Shown here piece after piece: positions 29,601-40,690 of a stretch of 64,000 bases of DNA. The notes beneath the pieces are model-generated. The model searched no databases and was not told the origin of the DNA. It worked only from the letters and a program-made list of their open reading frames with translations. The translations under genes and the position numbers were made by a program. This DNA is from JBFWWP01 sp050246115 (lineage in GTDB: Bacteria; Planctomycetota; UBA8108; UBA1146; JAJFFE01). Position 1 is the stretch's first letter. The number at the start of each line of letters is the position of its first letter. The stretch covers positions 85,317-149,316 of the forward strand of contig JBFWWP010000012.1 in NCBI GenBank assembly GCA_050246115.1, in the 5' to 3' direction.

Positions 29601-29779
29601 GGAGTCGCCCAAGAACAACTTCGACATCTTGCCGTCGGTTTGGGTCAGATTCGGCCGATCCGGAAGGCTCGGAACCGGAGGCGTAGCCTTGGTTCCGGTG
29701 AGGATTTCGAGGTTTTCCGATCGGTCGAAGATGGCCCGAAGCGACGAGCAAGAGGGTGAAGTCCTTCTTGGGCGACTCC
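29601..29779 (+). mobile_element. 179-bp palindromic MITE, copy B
   Basis: It is in direct orientation relative to copy C. It is flanked by an exact 3-bp duplication CAA (29598-29600 and 29780-29782). The terminal repeats match at 20 of 22 bases. It lies between the NYN gene and the kinase gene and ends 70 bp before the kinase start. Confidence 0.9.
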
Positions 29780-29849
29780 CAAGCGCGAACCGGAGTTGCT
29801 CGTCTCAGAGGGACTCGGGTCGTTGCGCGTGGGCGTGGCGAAGGATTCC

Positions 29850-31649
29850 ATGAAGCAGCTCGGCGAGTATCGAATCCTCGAGCGCTTGGGTGCCGGCGGA
29901 ACCGCCACGGTTTATCGGGCAGTCCGGGACGGCGTCGAGGTGGCGCTCAAGGTGCTCACCGACCCCGAGCTGGATGCGTCGCGCGTGGAGCGGTTCGAGC
30001 GAGAAGCCGAACTGCTCTCTCGCTTGGAGCACCCAGGGCTGCTGCGCGTCACGGACTGGGGCCAAATCGACGGGCAGTACTACATCTGCACGGAGCTCCT
30101 TTCGGGGCGGACTTTGCTCGACAACGTCCTGCCGGCCGACGACACCTCGAGTACCCGCGCCGGAGAGGTTCTCAAGTGGATCCTCTTGCGCTTCGAAGAG
30201 GTCGCCCAAACGCTGCAGTACCTGCACGAGAATGGCATCGTCCACCGCGATGTCAAACCCGACAACATCTTCCTCGACGCGGATGGAAGAGCCCGGCTCG
30301 GCGACCTCGGCATCGCCCACGACGATCTGCAGCACACGATCACTTACGACGGGGAGTTCCTCGGCACCCCGCACTACGTCTCGCCCGAGCAGGCCATGGC
30401 GGGGCGCGTGCCCGTGGACCATCGAACGGACATCTACTCTCTCGGCGTATCGTTGTTCTTCTGCCTTACGGGAGATCACGCTTTCAACGCTGCGTCGTAC
30501 CAGGACGTTCTGCGCCAGGTGATCCTCGAGAACCCACCGCTGTTGCGACGGGTACGTCCCGGGCTGTCGCGGGACCTCGAGTCCATCGTCGCGCAGTGCA
30601 TGGAGAAGGACTGTCGACACCGTTACGCGACGGCCGCGGATCTGGCCGCCGACCTCAGACGGGTGCGCAACTATCAGGCGGTTTCGGCCCGGCAGCCCCT
30701 GCGGCTCAGGAGGATCGTTCGCTGGTTGAGAAAGTACCGCACGGCGATTTTGGTCGTCATCGCCGTGGCGGCGTTGTCGGGGGTGGGCTTGCAGCAGCTC
30801 GCACTGAACGAGCAGCGCTACTTGGGATGGGTCGTCGTGGAACCGCGAGAGCTGGGTGGAGCCACCGACGTCGACGTGGAGATCCGACCCATTGAGGGCG
30901 AAGGTGGGGCAGTTCCGCGCTTCGGTGGGGTGCGGTCCTTGGGTAGGGACGTCTTTCAGGTACAGCCGATGGTTCCGGTCGAGCTAGTGTTGCGTCGAGG
31001 GAACCGGATTCGACGCTTGCGGCACGTTTTCACGCCGCTGCGCGCAGGCGTACTCCAGTATCGATGGCGCGATGAGACGCCCGAGGAACTCGGCTTCGTC
31101 CGAGTGGAAGCAGAGCAGACGTTCTATGTGAGACCCGTGCCGCTCACCGCCGGTGACTTGGCTTCGGTGCTCAGCCAGATCACACTGTCGGACACCAGTC
31201 GAGCACTCGGCTTCAACCATGCGAGATCCCTCGCAGTGGGTGACCCCGACGCGCCGGTGCCTACGAGCACCCTACACGTTGCGCAGGTCGCTGCGACGGC
31301 TCTTGGTTTTCGTCTCCTGACGTCTGCCGAGTGGGATCAGTTGCGCGACGCTTTGGCTCGAGATCGAGTGAAGGGCTCAGCCAAGCAACGCGAGTCTCTG
31401 AGGCGAATCATCTTGGAGCCCCCGCACGAACTCCTCGGGTGTCTGACCCGAGGCCGTACCGAGGCGGGGCAACCCATGTCACCGAGACAGCCGTGCTCCG
31501 AAAGCACCCACGAACCCTACGAGGTCGTGGCTCACGGCCCCAGAGTGACCGAGAGTGAGCTCGTCTACATGCCGGGACTGCTGATCGCGCCCGTCGACAG
31601 CCCTATGTCCGACAAGTGGACCGTGCTCCTGGGACTTGGAGCCGAATGA
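29850..31649 (+). CDS. Membrane Ser/Thr protein kinase (PknB-like) with degenerate FGE-like extracellular domain
   Basis: The kinase domain covers residues 5-270: glycine loop GAGGTATV, VALK lysine, catalytic HRDVKPDN (from 132), DLG in place of DFG, and SPEQ at the APE position. One membrane segment at about 297-315 (TAILVVIAVAALSGVGLQQL) leads to an extracytoplasmic part of 280 residues. Its RLLTSAEWDQLRDAL resembles the RLPTEAEWE signature of formylglycine-generating-enzyme folds, common in planctomycete kinases, but catalytic cysteines are not evident. It could phosphorylate partners of the FHA proteins in locus 1; this is speculation. The ATG at 29850 follows GAAGGA. Confidence 0.9.
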   Translation: MKQLGEYRILERLGAGGTATVYRAVRDGVEVALKVLTDPELDASRVERFEREAELLSRLEHPGLLRVTDWGQIDGQYYICTELLSGRTLLDNVLPADDTSSTRAGEVLKWILLRFEEVAQTLQYLHENGIVHRDVKPDNIFLDADGRARLGDLGIAHDDLQHTITYDGEFLGTPHYVSPEQAMAGRVPVDHRTDIYSLGVSLFFCLTGDHAFNAASYQDVLRQVILENPPLLRRVRPGLSRDLESIVAQCMEKDCRHRYATAADLAADLRRVRNYQAVSARQPLRLRRIVRWLRKYRTAILVVIAVAALSGVGLQQLALNEQRYLGWVVVEPRELGGATDVDVEIRPIEGEGGAVPRFGGVRSLGRDVFQVQPMVPVELVLRRGNRIRRLRHVFTPLRAGVLQYRWRDETPEELGFVRVEAEQTFYVRPVPLTAGDLASVLSQITLSDTSRALGFNHARSLAVGDPDAPVPTSTLHVAQVAATALGFRLLTSAEWDQLRDALARDRVKGSAKQRESLRRIILEPPHELLGCLTRGRTEAGQPMSPRQPCSESTHEPYEVVAHGPRVTESELVYMPGLLIAPVDSPMSDKWTVLLGLGAE

Positions 31650-31686
31650 CCCTGGCCGGGGTCCAGCGAGTGGCGATCGGGCACAC

Positions 31687-31863
31687 TCAGCAGGTCTCGG
31701 CGGTGAGTTCCCAGTCGCCTTGGTCTCGCCACTGCAGCCAGTAGTTCTCGCCCAGGGTGCAGCGCCAGAGGGTTTGGGGTTTCCTGTACAATTTGCCGTC
31801 GATGCATTCGTAGACATATTGCGTAACCGGGGGTTGTAGCTCCTGGCAAGTCGGCTCGGGCAT
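31687..31863 (-). CDS. Small cysteine-containing protein, unknown
   Basis: This is a 58-aa protein, rich in Trp, Tyr and Gln, with four cysteines (PTCQEL, YECIDG, WRCTLG and the final Cys). There is no signal peptide or known domain. The ATG at 31863 has a perfect GGAGGAGAG directly upstream, the best ribosome binding site in the area, which makes this short gene credible. It could be a small metal-binding or disulfide-stabilised protein. It is convergent with the kinase gene. Confidence 0.65.
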   Translation of the reverse strand: MPEPTCQELQPPVTQYVYECIDGKLYRKPQTLWRCTLGENYWLQWRDQGDWELTAETC

Positions 31864-32223
31864 CTCTCCTCCAATCACCCTTGAAATAACGACTTATCGA
31901 TCTGGGTCCGCTCGTGCCCCAGGTTCCGTGGTGGGTCGCACGCGCTCGCAAGTCGCCGCCGGGCTCACGTTGATTGGACAAGAATATCGCCGCTGTCGCC
32001 GGCTCGCTACTCCCCAAACTCCCCTCGATCGGGAGCCGGTTGCGGCGCTCCTTAGGGCGCGCCGAGCCCCTGCGACGACGGTCGGTCACACCCGCCGCAC
32101 GGGGGGCAGCGAGGCGCAAGCGCGAGTAGGGGGGGCGGGAGGACACAACGCCAGAAGGTTTGACAGGCGCTCGGTTCCTCGCTAACGTCCTGGCCTCTGA
32201 AGTGAAGCCATGGGACAGGGAGT
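31864..32223. other. Divergent intergenic region
   Basis: This 360-bp region separates two divergent small genes. It contains the promoter candidate at 32160-32188 and a G-rich stretch near 32127-32142. No gene or RNA was recognised. Confidence 0.5.
32160..32188 (+). promoter_or_regulatory. Sigma70-like promoter of the 102-aa gene
   Basis: A perfect TTGACA at 32160-32165 is followed after 17 bp by TAACGT at 32183-32188, 35 bases before the start codon at 32224. Confidence 0.5.
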
Positions 32224-32532
32224 ATGGAGAACAAGAAACGCACCAAGTCTGGCTTGGGTGGGCGCCCGCGTGTGCGGCAAGGGGACGAGGTCCAGGTCAC
32301 GGTCGAGTTCCCGCTGATCTTCTACGCGCGACTGTCGGCCTACGTCAGTTATCGCAAGACACAGGCCATGCGCGCCGGCGACTCGGTGTGGGAGCAAAGC
32401 AAGAAGCACGCATTGCTTCACCTGTGGCAGGATTTTTGGGAGACGCTCGACCCCGACCTCAAGCGAGAGATCGAGGACTCCGAGAACTTTCGCGGGGTCA
32501 TGAAGCGCATGGGGCCGCGACCGCGGGCCTGA
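32224..32532 (+). CDS. Small basic protein, possibly DNA-binding
   Basis: This is a 102-aa protein with a lysine/arginine-rich N-terminus (KKRTKSGLGGRPRVRQGDE), then EVQVTVEFPLIFYARLSAYVS, a strand followed by a helix that resembles the start of a ribbon-helix-helix fold, and an acidic C-terminal helix. No family was recognised; ribbon-helix-helix is a guess. The ATG has GGGAGT close by and a good promoter candidate at 32160. Confidence 0.65.
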   Translation: MENKKRTKSGLGGRPRVRQGDEVQVTVEFPLIFYARLSAYVSYRKTQAMRAGDSVWEQSKKHALLHLWQDFWETLDPDLKREIEDSENFRGVMKRMGPRPRA

Positions 32533-33121
32533 CGCGAGTTTACGCTTGTAGCCCCTCGCTGAGTCCGGCAGCCGGCGAGCGCGGCTGACGGATCACCCCC
32601 AACCTCACGTCCGAGTCGCGCGACTAACGAAGCCGAACGTGCGTTCGTTCAACGTGCCTTCGGTCGTGCCCCCCCGCGCCAGTCGAACGAACCCGCCACC
32701 ACACTATCGCCGCCTGCCGATCTCGCCTCACCCAGGAAAACACCCGCCCGTCGTGAACCTCGCGGCCGTTTTCGACGCTCTCTCTTCGTTGGCCGACTCA
32801 CTGCGGGCCCGATCGCGCGTCAGGCGCCCGGTAAGCCAGAGGCGGCCGCCCGAACTCGTCACCGGCCTCGGGAGCGAAGGATCCACGCGAACGAACGCCG
32901 TTTGACGCCCCTCGTGTACAGGGTGTGCGCAGGATGAGGCCATTCACCGCCGCCGCCTCGCCGGGAAGAGAAGGCGGCGGAGTCTCGACGAAACTGCTCT
33001 GGCACGAGCGAAGTCCACGGAAAGAGGGAACGCGATCACGCAACCTCGCGGGAGCGCGAACCCTGAAATCGAACAAGCCAAGCGGCGGGATCTTCGCCGC
33101 ATTACAGAGAGGGGACGTTGG
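32533..33121. other. Intergenic leader of locus 2
   Basis: There is no gene in these 589 bp. A GC-rich hairpin lies at 32950-32980, and GAGAGGGGACG just before 33122 serves as ribosome binding site. Promoters for the pseudopilin operon should be here but I could not place one. Confidence 0.5.
32950..32980 (+). terminator. GC-rich hairpin in the locus 2 leader
   Basis: CCGCCGCCT pairs with AGGCGGCGG (9 bp, loop of 13). It lies about 140 bp before the first gene of the operon. It could be a terminator of upstream transcription or a leader attenuator. Confidence 0.35.
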
Positions 33122-34066
33122 ATGTCTCACTGGCAACAGAACTCGGGTGCTCGGCGTGCCGAGCACGGCTTCACTCTCGTCGAACTCGTGGTTGCATTGA
33201 TCATCATTGGCTCGGCCGCTGGGCTGGTGATTCCCGCGGTGGCGGGGCTCGGCCGAACCACGGACATGGCTACGTCGGCCAAGACTCAGCAGGACGTCGC
33301 CGCCCGTCTGCAGGAGTTCTTCGTGCTCCAGAAGCGTTACCCGCAGGGCCTCGACTCGCTCCTCGTCGATGCGACCGTGAGTGGTTCGGAAATCACGCCC
33401 GATACGCCGGGGACCTCCGACGGGATCCCGGACGAGGTTTACTCGCCGAAGTACGACGCAAACGGCGACCAGTTGAGTGGCATGACCGAGAGCAACCCCG
33501 GACTCATCAACATCCTCGAGGTCGGGACGTTGGACGCCAACCAGCGTCGTTCGTTCACGCGCGCGGGCTTCGAGTACGTCTACGACCACGAAGTCTACGA
33601 CTGGACCACCGGCACCGGACAGGTGAACGCGAACGACAGCGCCATCTTCCGTCGTGACTTGCCGGGTACGGGAACGATGCCGGCAGCCGTGGTGTCGGTC
33701 GCGGCGGCCCAAGACATTTCTCCGACGTCCGGAGCCTATTTGCTCCTGCGCGGGCTGGTCCCGGGAGAACTCCAACCGAGCACCGTGACTCCGGGTAACT
33801 GGGACTGGGTTCCCGAGACCGGCTCTCAGATCGTCGCCGTCGGAATCGGCAACCGGAGCCGCGCGACTCCTACCACGATGATGAGTGCTCCGGTGTACCC
33901 GGGGAACGCGGGCTCGTACTACGGACGCTACATCGCGTTCTTCAAGACCTACGCAACGGGCGAACGCGCTACGCTGATCGGCATTAGCGACGCGTACGGG
34001 CGCACCTCGGACTACACCATTCAACAGTTCGCGGAATCACTCCCGAACGGCGCACGTCAGGGTTAA
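33122..34066 (+). CDS. Pseudopilin (GspG/PilA-like), first gene of locus 2
   Basis: This is a 314-aa protein with prepilin signal HGFTLVELVVALIIIGSAAG and Glu5 in place. The long C-terminal domain (270 residues) has no GspG calcium motif that I can see. It is twice the size of a normal major pseudopilin. A very strong hairpin directly after its stop separates it from the remaining genes, as expected for a highly expressed structural subunit. The ATG at 33122 follows AGAGGGGACG. Confidence 0.85.
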   Translation: MSHWQQNSGARRAEHGFTLVELVVALIIIGSAAGLVIPAVAGLGRTTDMATSAKTQQDVAARLQEFFVLQKRYPQGLDSLLVDATVSGSEITPDTPGTSDGIPDEVYSPKYDANGDQLSGMTESNPGLINILEVGTLDANQRRSFTRAGFEYVYDHEVYDWTTGTGQVNANDSAIFRRDLPGTGTMPAAVVSVAAAQDISPTSGAYLLLRGLVPGELQPSTVTPGNWDWVPETGSQIVAVGIGNRSRATPTTMMSAPVYPGNAGSYYGRYIAFFKTYATGERATLIGISDAYGRTSDYTIQQFAESLPNGARQG

Positions 34067-34085
34067 CGGTTTCGACTCGAGTTCG

Positions 34086-34124
34086 GAGGAGGCCGAGCGC
34101 GACCGGGTCGCGTTCGGCCTCCTC
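34086..34124 (+). terminator. Strong hairpin between first pseudopilin and the rest of locus 2
   Basis: An 18-bp stem (34086-34103 with 34107-34124, one G-U pair) closes a 3-base loop. Only a few T residues follow, so it may be a partial terminator or an mRNA 3' stabiliser. Confidence 0.75.
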
Positions 34125-34146
34125 GGTTGCGGTTTGGGGGCACGGC

Positions 34147-34821
34147 ATGGCACGGTGGATTCGAAGCTCGACCGCGGTCGGCGGCAAGACGTGGAGACGC
34201 TCCGGGTTTACACTGATCGAACTGATCACCGCGCTGTTGATCCTGGCCGTGTTGGCCGCACTGGTGGTTCCGCAGCTCCCGGCCGTGTTCGAAAGCGCCG
34301 AGCGGGACGCGACACTCAGCTCGCTCGACACGATCCGGCAAGCGATCGTCGGGCACCGTGGGGCCGCACTGCCGACAGGCTATCTTGCTGACGTGCGGCG
34401 TCATCCCGTCACCCTTCGCGACCTCTATATCGCTCCTTCCCAAGTCCCTCTGTTCGACCCCTTGACGGCGATCGGTTGGCGCGGTCCATACCTGACCACC
34501 GCGACCGCTTCCTACACGCTGACCGCCGACGACGTCATGAACGGATTCACGACCGACTACGGCTCGATCGGCGATCCGGCGCTGCCCGACGCGTGGGGCC
34601 ACGCGATCGTCCTGCAAGTGCCCGATCCCGACGCGGATGCTGTGTTCACCCCAGACGATCATCGTCATGCACGCCTCGTCTCGGCGGGGCCCGACGGCAA
34701 GTTGACCACTCCGCGCACGGACGCGGCAGCCGAACCTCCGGGCAACGCGTTGTACCCCGCGCGCGCTCAGTGCGGAGACGATCTCGTCTTGTACTTGCAC
34801 CTCCCGGACCTTCGACCATGA
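34147..34821 (+). CDS. Pseudopilin, locus 2, second
   Basis: This 224-aa protein has prepilin signal SGFTLIELITALLILAVLAA and the GWRGPYL and DAWGHAIVL motifs of GspG-like subunits. The late SAGPDGKL resembles the GspG calcium-loop tail. It is paired with the next pseudopilin, which has the same GWRGPYL motif. The stop overlaps the next start (ATGA). Confidence 0.85.
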   Translation: MARWIRSSTAVGGKTWRRSGFTLIELITALLILAVLAALVVPQLPAVFESAERDATLSSLDTIRQAIVGHRGAALPTGYLADVRRHPVTLRDLYIAPSQVPLFDPLTAIGWRGPYLTTATASYTLTADDVMNGFTTDYGSIGDPALPDAWGHAIVLQVPDPDADAVFTPDDHRHARLVSAGPDGKLTTPRTDAAAEPPGNALYPARAQCGDDLVLYLHLPDLRP

Positions 34822-35777
34822 CGGCGGCGAATCCAAGTCGCGCGATCTCGCGCACGACCTTTTCGCCGCGGCCCGAAACGCAGTCCGGCGTCACACTGGT
34901 CGAGTTGATGGTCGTGCTGCTGATCCTCGCCGCCTTGGCCGGAGCTGCCGTGTTGTCGACCGAGCACATCGTCGACCAGACACGGGATGACCAGACCCGG
35001 CGCACCCTGACCAGCATCGAGCAAGCCGTGATCGGGCGGCCAGGCCTGATCGACGCGAGTGGTCAGCATTGGATCCAGGGGTTCGTCGCCGACATGGGGC
35101 GCCTTCCGCGCGCATTCGGCGACGCCCCGGTCTTGCCCGAAGACCCGCGCGTGCAACTGCAGGAGCTGTGGGTGCCGCCGATGGATCCGGGTGCGGCCTT
35201 CGCGATCGAGAGTCCGCCGGGCGACCTCGGTGTGCAACTCGCTGCAGGTTGGCGCGGTCCGTACCTGCAATTGCCCTACGGAGTGGCCGAACTGCGCGAC
35301 GCGTACGGCAATGGCTTCGTGTTGCGACGCGCGGATGGCATGACCGCCGAGAACTCGGACCCCATAGCCGAGATCGTCGCGCTCGGCTCCGATGGTGAAG
35401 CCGGAGGAGTGGGCTACGCCACGGATCTGGCCGTCACGCTCGAGTCTGCCCTGGTTCCCGCCCGCTACCACGGCGACGTGCCCGTGCGAGTCAGCGGTGT
35501 TCCCGCTGGCGAGTGGGTGATTCTACGAATCTACGGGCCTGTCGATGGCAGCGCCGGCACTGTGGCGCAGGTCGGGCCGCTGCTCGAGACCGGCGGCATC
35601 GTCACCGCGCTGTTCGCGGACGTTTCGATCGGGCGTCGCGTTCTGCGGGCCTATCGCGTGGCCGCCTCGACGGTGGTCGCAGCCGACGACCCGATCGGTG
35701 GCGCGGTTGCGGGACGCGTTACCCCGCTGACGGTGGTGCAGGGCGGAGTCGACGAGATCCAATTGGAGTTCGACTGA
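34818..35777 (+). CDS. Pseudopilin, locus 2, third
   Basis: This 319-aa protein has prepilin signal SGVTLVELMVVLLILAALAG (Val at +1). The middle, GWRGPYLQLPYGVAELRDAYGNGFVLR, parallels the preceding gene, so the two probably arose by duplication. About 100 extra residues at the C-terminus look like a beta-sandwich. The start overlaps the upstream stop. Confidence 0.82.
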   Translation: MTAANPSRAISRTTFSPRPETQSGVTLVELMVVLLILAALAGAAVLSTEHIVDQTRDDQTRRTLTSIEQAVIGRPGLIDASGQHWIQGFVADMGRLPRAFGDAPVLPEDPRVQLQELWVPPMDPGAAFAIESPPGDLGVQLAAGWRGPYLQLPYGVAELRDAYGNGFVLRRADGMTAENSDPIAEIVALGSDGEAGGVGYATDLAVTLESALVPARYHGDVPVRVSGVPAGEWVILRIYGPVDGSAGTVAQVGPLLETGGIVTALFADVSIGRRVLRAYRVAASTVVAADDPIGGAVAGRVTPLTVVQGGVDEIQLEFD

Positions 35778-35778
35778 G

Positions 35779-37143
35779 ATGCTGCACAAGAGGCACACGC
35801 TCCTCATCATCCTGCGGTCGTTCATCGCCCGACTCGACGGCATCGGTCGCGCCGATCCGCGGATCGTCACCGTCGCACGCGGGCCCCATGACGATCTCGA
35901 CGAAAGCCTCGAGTCGTGCGTCGAACGCGCGATCGGCCTCGGAGGGCGGCTCCAAGGCCCAACCTGGGTGCTCTCCGATGAGGTCGTAGCGATTTCCGTT
36001 ACGCTCGATGCGCGCGCCACCCGCGGGATCACCGACGATGACCTCGGGGCCGCGCTCGCGCTCGAGGCCCAAGCACGCTCCGGCGTCGCGAGCTCCGACA
36101 GTACGACCGCATGGCGTATGATCGGCGAGAGCCGCGGGCAGCGCTCGTTCTGGGTTACCCAGCTCGCCGACGCAGAGATGGAGTGGCTCGATGGCGTCAT
36201 CCGCCGCGCCGGCGGCGCATTCCGCGGCGTCGCCCATCCCGCAGGCCTACTGCGGCCGTACTCCACTCGCGTTCCCAGCGAGCGCCCGTTCCTCCGGGTC
36301 GAGGACTGGGGGACCATCCATGCCGAGGTCGAGCGTACCGAGCCAGGGACCATAGCGGTCCGACTCCGCGCCGGCTCCGCCGAGAGGTCGGGGAACGTTG
36401 CGCAGGACGGGCGGGTCACGGAGCGACTCGCGCTGCTCGCGCCGGCTCATGAGTCCCGCGTTGATGGCGACGTGGACGCGAACGACACGGACGTGTTGGT
36501 CCTCGAGCGCGATCGCGACCTCGCTCGGTTCGGCGCCGCGTGGCTCGCTGAGCTGCGAGCTCGCAAGAGTTCGGCAATCGTCCTTCGCCCGGCGCCGCCG
36601 CCGCCGTCGATCGCGCGGGTGGTGCTCTACTCGGTGACACTCTCGGCGCTCGTGATCGCGTGGGCCTACCGGAACCAACGGGAGCTCGAGTCGCGCCGGA
36701 CGGAGATCGTCGCCGAGACCGCGCTGCTGCGGACGGCCGCCGACAATGCTGCGGCGTCGCGGCGTACCTTGATCGGGCTGCGGCGCCAAGCGGATGAACT
36801 CGACGCGAAGCCCGCGCTCGCGGTCGACACCGCTCGCTGGTCCGGGGAAGTGCCGTCGCGTCTGCTCGCAACGCTGGCCGACGAACGGCCCGATGGGCTT
36901 GCGGTCCTGTCCCTCGACGTCGCGTGGAATCGTTCGGCCCTTCGCGGGGTGGCGGCCGATGCCGCGGCAGTCGATCGCCTCGTCGCGTCGCTCGCGCGCG
37001 CACTCCAAGCCGACGGCTACGACGTGGCGACGTCAGGCAAGCGCAGCCTTGGTCGGCACTTCGAGTTCGAGGTGTCGATCACTCGACCCACCCTGCGGGC
37101 GCGCTCGACGCGTGTTCCGCGCGCCGCGGCGGAGGAACGATGA
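35779..37143 (+). CDS. GspL/PilM-N-like inner membrane protein, locus 2
   Basis: This is a 454-aa protein. The first 275 residues are cytoplasmic and weakly resemble the PilM/GspL fold. One membrane segment at about 278-296 (VVLYSVTLSALVIAWAYR) is followed by a coiled coil and a PilN/GspL-like periplasmic domain (LLATLADERPDGLAVLSLDV). The gene order pseudopilins-L-M-ATPases-F-D supports the call more than sequence does. It starts one base after the previous stop, and its own stop overlaps the next start. Confidence 0.72.
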   Translation: MLHKRHTLLIILRSFIARLDGIGRADPRIVTVARGPHDDLDESLESCVERAIGLGGRLQGPTWVLSDEVVAISVTLDARATRGITDDDLGAALALEAQARSGVASSDSTTAWRMIGESRGQRSFWVTQLADAEMEWLDGVIRRAGGAFRGVAHPAGLLRPYSTRVPSERPFLRVEDWGTIHAEVERTEPGTIAVRLRAGSAERSGNVAQDGRVTERLALLAPAHESRVDGDVDANDTDVLVLERDRDLARFGAAWLAELRARKSSAIVLRPAPPPPSIARVVLYSVTLSALVIAWAYRNQRELESRRTEIVAETALLRTAADNAAASRRTLIGLRRQADELDAKPALAVDTARWSGEVPSRLLATLADERPDGLAVLSLDVAWNRSALRGVAADAAAVDRLVASLARALQADGYDVATSGKRSLGRHFEFEVSITRPTLRARSTRVPRAAAEER

Positions 37144-37745
37144 GTCACGATGAACGAACGGTGCGCAGGGCCCGGCGTCGGGCCATCGGGATCGTGCTGC
37201 TCGCGCCGCTCTTGATCGGAGTCGGGCACCTGCTGGCGCTGCGGATCCCGTCTGCGCGTGGGCTCCGCGACCACTTGCGCGAGCGCGATCAGTTGCAAAC
37301 GCAAGTCCTGCCGCCTGCGGCGCTCGATGCGCAACGTCGGGAGATCGCGGAACTGACCCGACGGATCGGGCTCGCGAGCACGAGTCGAGGGGCGGCGACC
37401 GCTGCCCCTTCCACAAGACCGCGGTCGTCGGTCGAACGCGCACGGCTGCGGCAGGTGCTGAACGACCTCTTCGAGCGCCACGCGATCGTCCTCACTGCGG
37501 AGCGTCAGGAGGAGGTCGAGGTCGGAACCGAACTTGCGTCCGCGGCAGCCAACGGGGGCGTCACACTTCCCGTCAACACGCGCGTGCCCAGTTGGATCCT
37601 CGAGTTCCGAGCCCGTTACAGCGGCGTCCTCGAGCTGCTCGAGGCGCTGTCGCGCGAAGACGTTGGGCTACTGCCGCTGCGCCTCGAGATGCAGGTCCAG
37701 TCCCAGGACGAGGAAGGGGTGACATGGACTCTGCACTTGGTGTGA
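37140..37745 (+). CDS. GspM/PilO-like inner membrane protein, locus 2
   Basis: This 201-aa protein has one N-terminal membrane anchor (about residues 15-35, AIGIVLLAPLLIGVGHLLAL), a coiled coil, and a C-terminal alpha/beta domain (WILEFRARYSGVLELLEAL), the standard GspM/PilO layout. It overlaps the L-like gene by 4 bp and the ATPase gene by 22 bp. Confidence 0.72.
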   Translation: MSHDERTVRRARRRAIGIVLLAPLLIGVGHLLALRIPSARGLRDHLRERDQLQTQVLPPAALDAQRREIAELTRRIGLASTSRGAATAAPSTRPRSSVERARLRQVLNDLFERHAIVLTAERQEEVEVGTELASAAANGGVTLPVNTRVPSWILEFRARYSGVLELLEALSREDVGLLPLRLEMQVQSQDEEGVTWTLHLV

Positions 37746-38874
37746 CCACCGCGAACGGCGACCGAGGAATCGGCCCGCTCCTCGACCTGTGCTGCGCACG
37801 GGAGGCGACCGACATGCACCTGGTCGTTGGCGAGGTGCCGTGGCTTCGCATCGACGGCCGAATGGTCCGTCTCGACGACTGGCCGCGTCTCGAGGCCGCC
37901 GCCCTCGCTGACTTGCGGGAAGAGCTATTCGAGGCCAGCGGCCGCGTCGGCTACGACCGGCTGGGAGCGCAAGACGGGGCCATCACCTCCGCCCGCGGCG
38001 CACGCTTTCGCTTCAACGTCTATCGTCGTCTGGGCGGCGACGCCATCGCGCTGCGCTGGCTCGAGGACCGCTTTCGAACGCTCGGAGAACTCGGGCTGCC
38101 GGAGTCCCTGTACGACTTGTGTTCGCTGCCCGATGGGCTGGTGGCCTTCGTCGGGCCGACGGGTGCCGGTAAGAGTACTACCTTGGCCGCACTGTTGGAT
38201 CGCGTGAATCAGACGCGCTCCGGTCACGTGATCACGATCGAGGATCCGATCGAGTACGTGCACTCATCGAGATCCTGCCTGGTCAGCCAGCGACAGGTCG
38301 GACTCCATGCGGCTGGCTTCCACGACGCACTCGTCGCTGCTTTGCGCGAGGACCCGGATGTGATCTTGCTCGGCGAAGTGCGCGACCTCGACACCATGCG
38401 CGCCGCGATCCGTGCCGCCGAGACCGGACACCTGGTTTTCACGACGGTGCATGCGGGCGATTGCGTCAGCGCGGTCGAGCGCCTGGTCTCCGTCTTCCCG
38501 GGCGATGAGCAGGAAGGGGTGCGTCGACAGCTGGCGCTGGTGCTACGCGCCGTAGTCGCGCAGCGCTTGGTCATTGCCGACGGCCCACGCGGCCTGGCAG
38601 CCGATGGCGTACGCCGCGAACGAGTCGCCGTATGTGAGGTGATGCGGGTGAGCCGGGCGGTCGCCAATCTGATTGCGATGGGGCGCGGCGCGCAGTTGGT
38701 CGCGGCGATGGAGTCGGGAGGCACCCTGGGCATGCAGGTATTCGAGCAGGATCTGGCGCGCCTGTGCGCCGAAGGTCTGCTGACGGAGGAGACCGCGAAT
38801 CTGCACGCGCGCAGCCCTGAGGAAGTCCGCGCCCGCATGAACGCCGTGCGCGCGGCGCCAGCAAGGAGGGGACG

Positions 38875-38878
<4 letters not shown>
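37724..38878 (+). CDS. PilT-like secretion/retraction ATPase
   Basis: This is a 384-aa hexameric motor ATPase. It has the PilT-type N-terminal domain (ATDMHLVVGEVPWLRIDG), Walker A GPTGAGKST (from about 144), an Asp box (TIEDPIEYVH), Walker B (DPDVILLGEVRD) and a His box (HLVFTTVHAGDC). Length and lack of a cysteine zinc finger fit PilT rather than GspE, while PilT's AIRNLIRE motif appears only as AVANLIAMG. Type II systems usually have no PilT, so this points to a retractable, type-IV-pilus-like machine. It starts inside the previous gene (22-bp overlap). Confidence 0.85.
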
Positions 38879-40683
<1,805 letters not shown>

Positions 40684-40690
40684 GGTCTTC

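Noticed and set aside
29645..29908. Open frames within the 179-bp elements
   Set aside because: They appear in shifted forms in all copies, have no RBS and simply translate the palindrome.
32639..32905. 88-aa open frame in the locus 2 leader
   Set aside because: No RBS, no conserved features, composition of non-coding GC-rich DNA.
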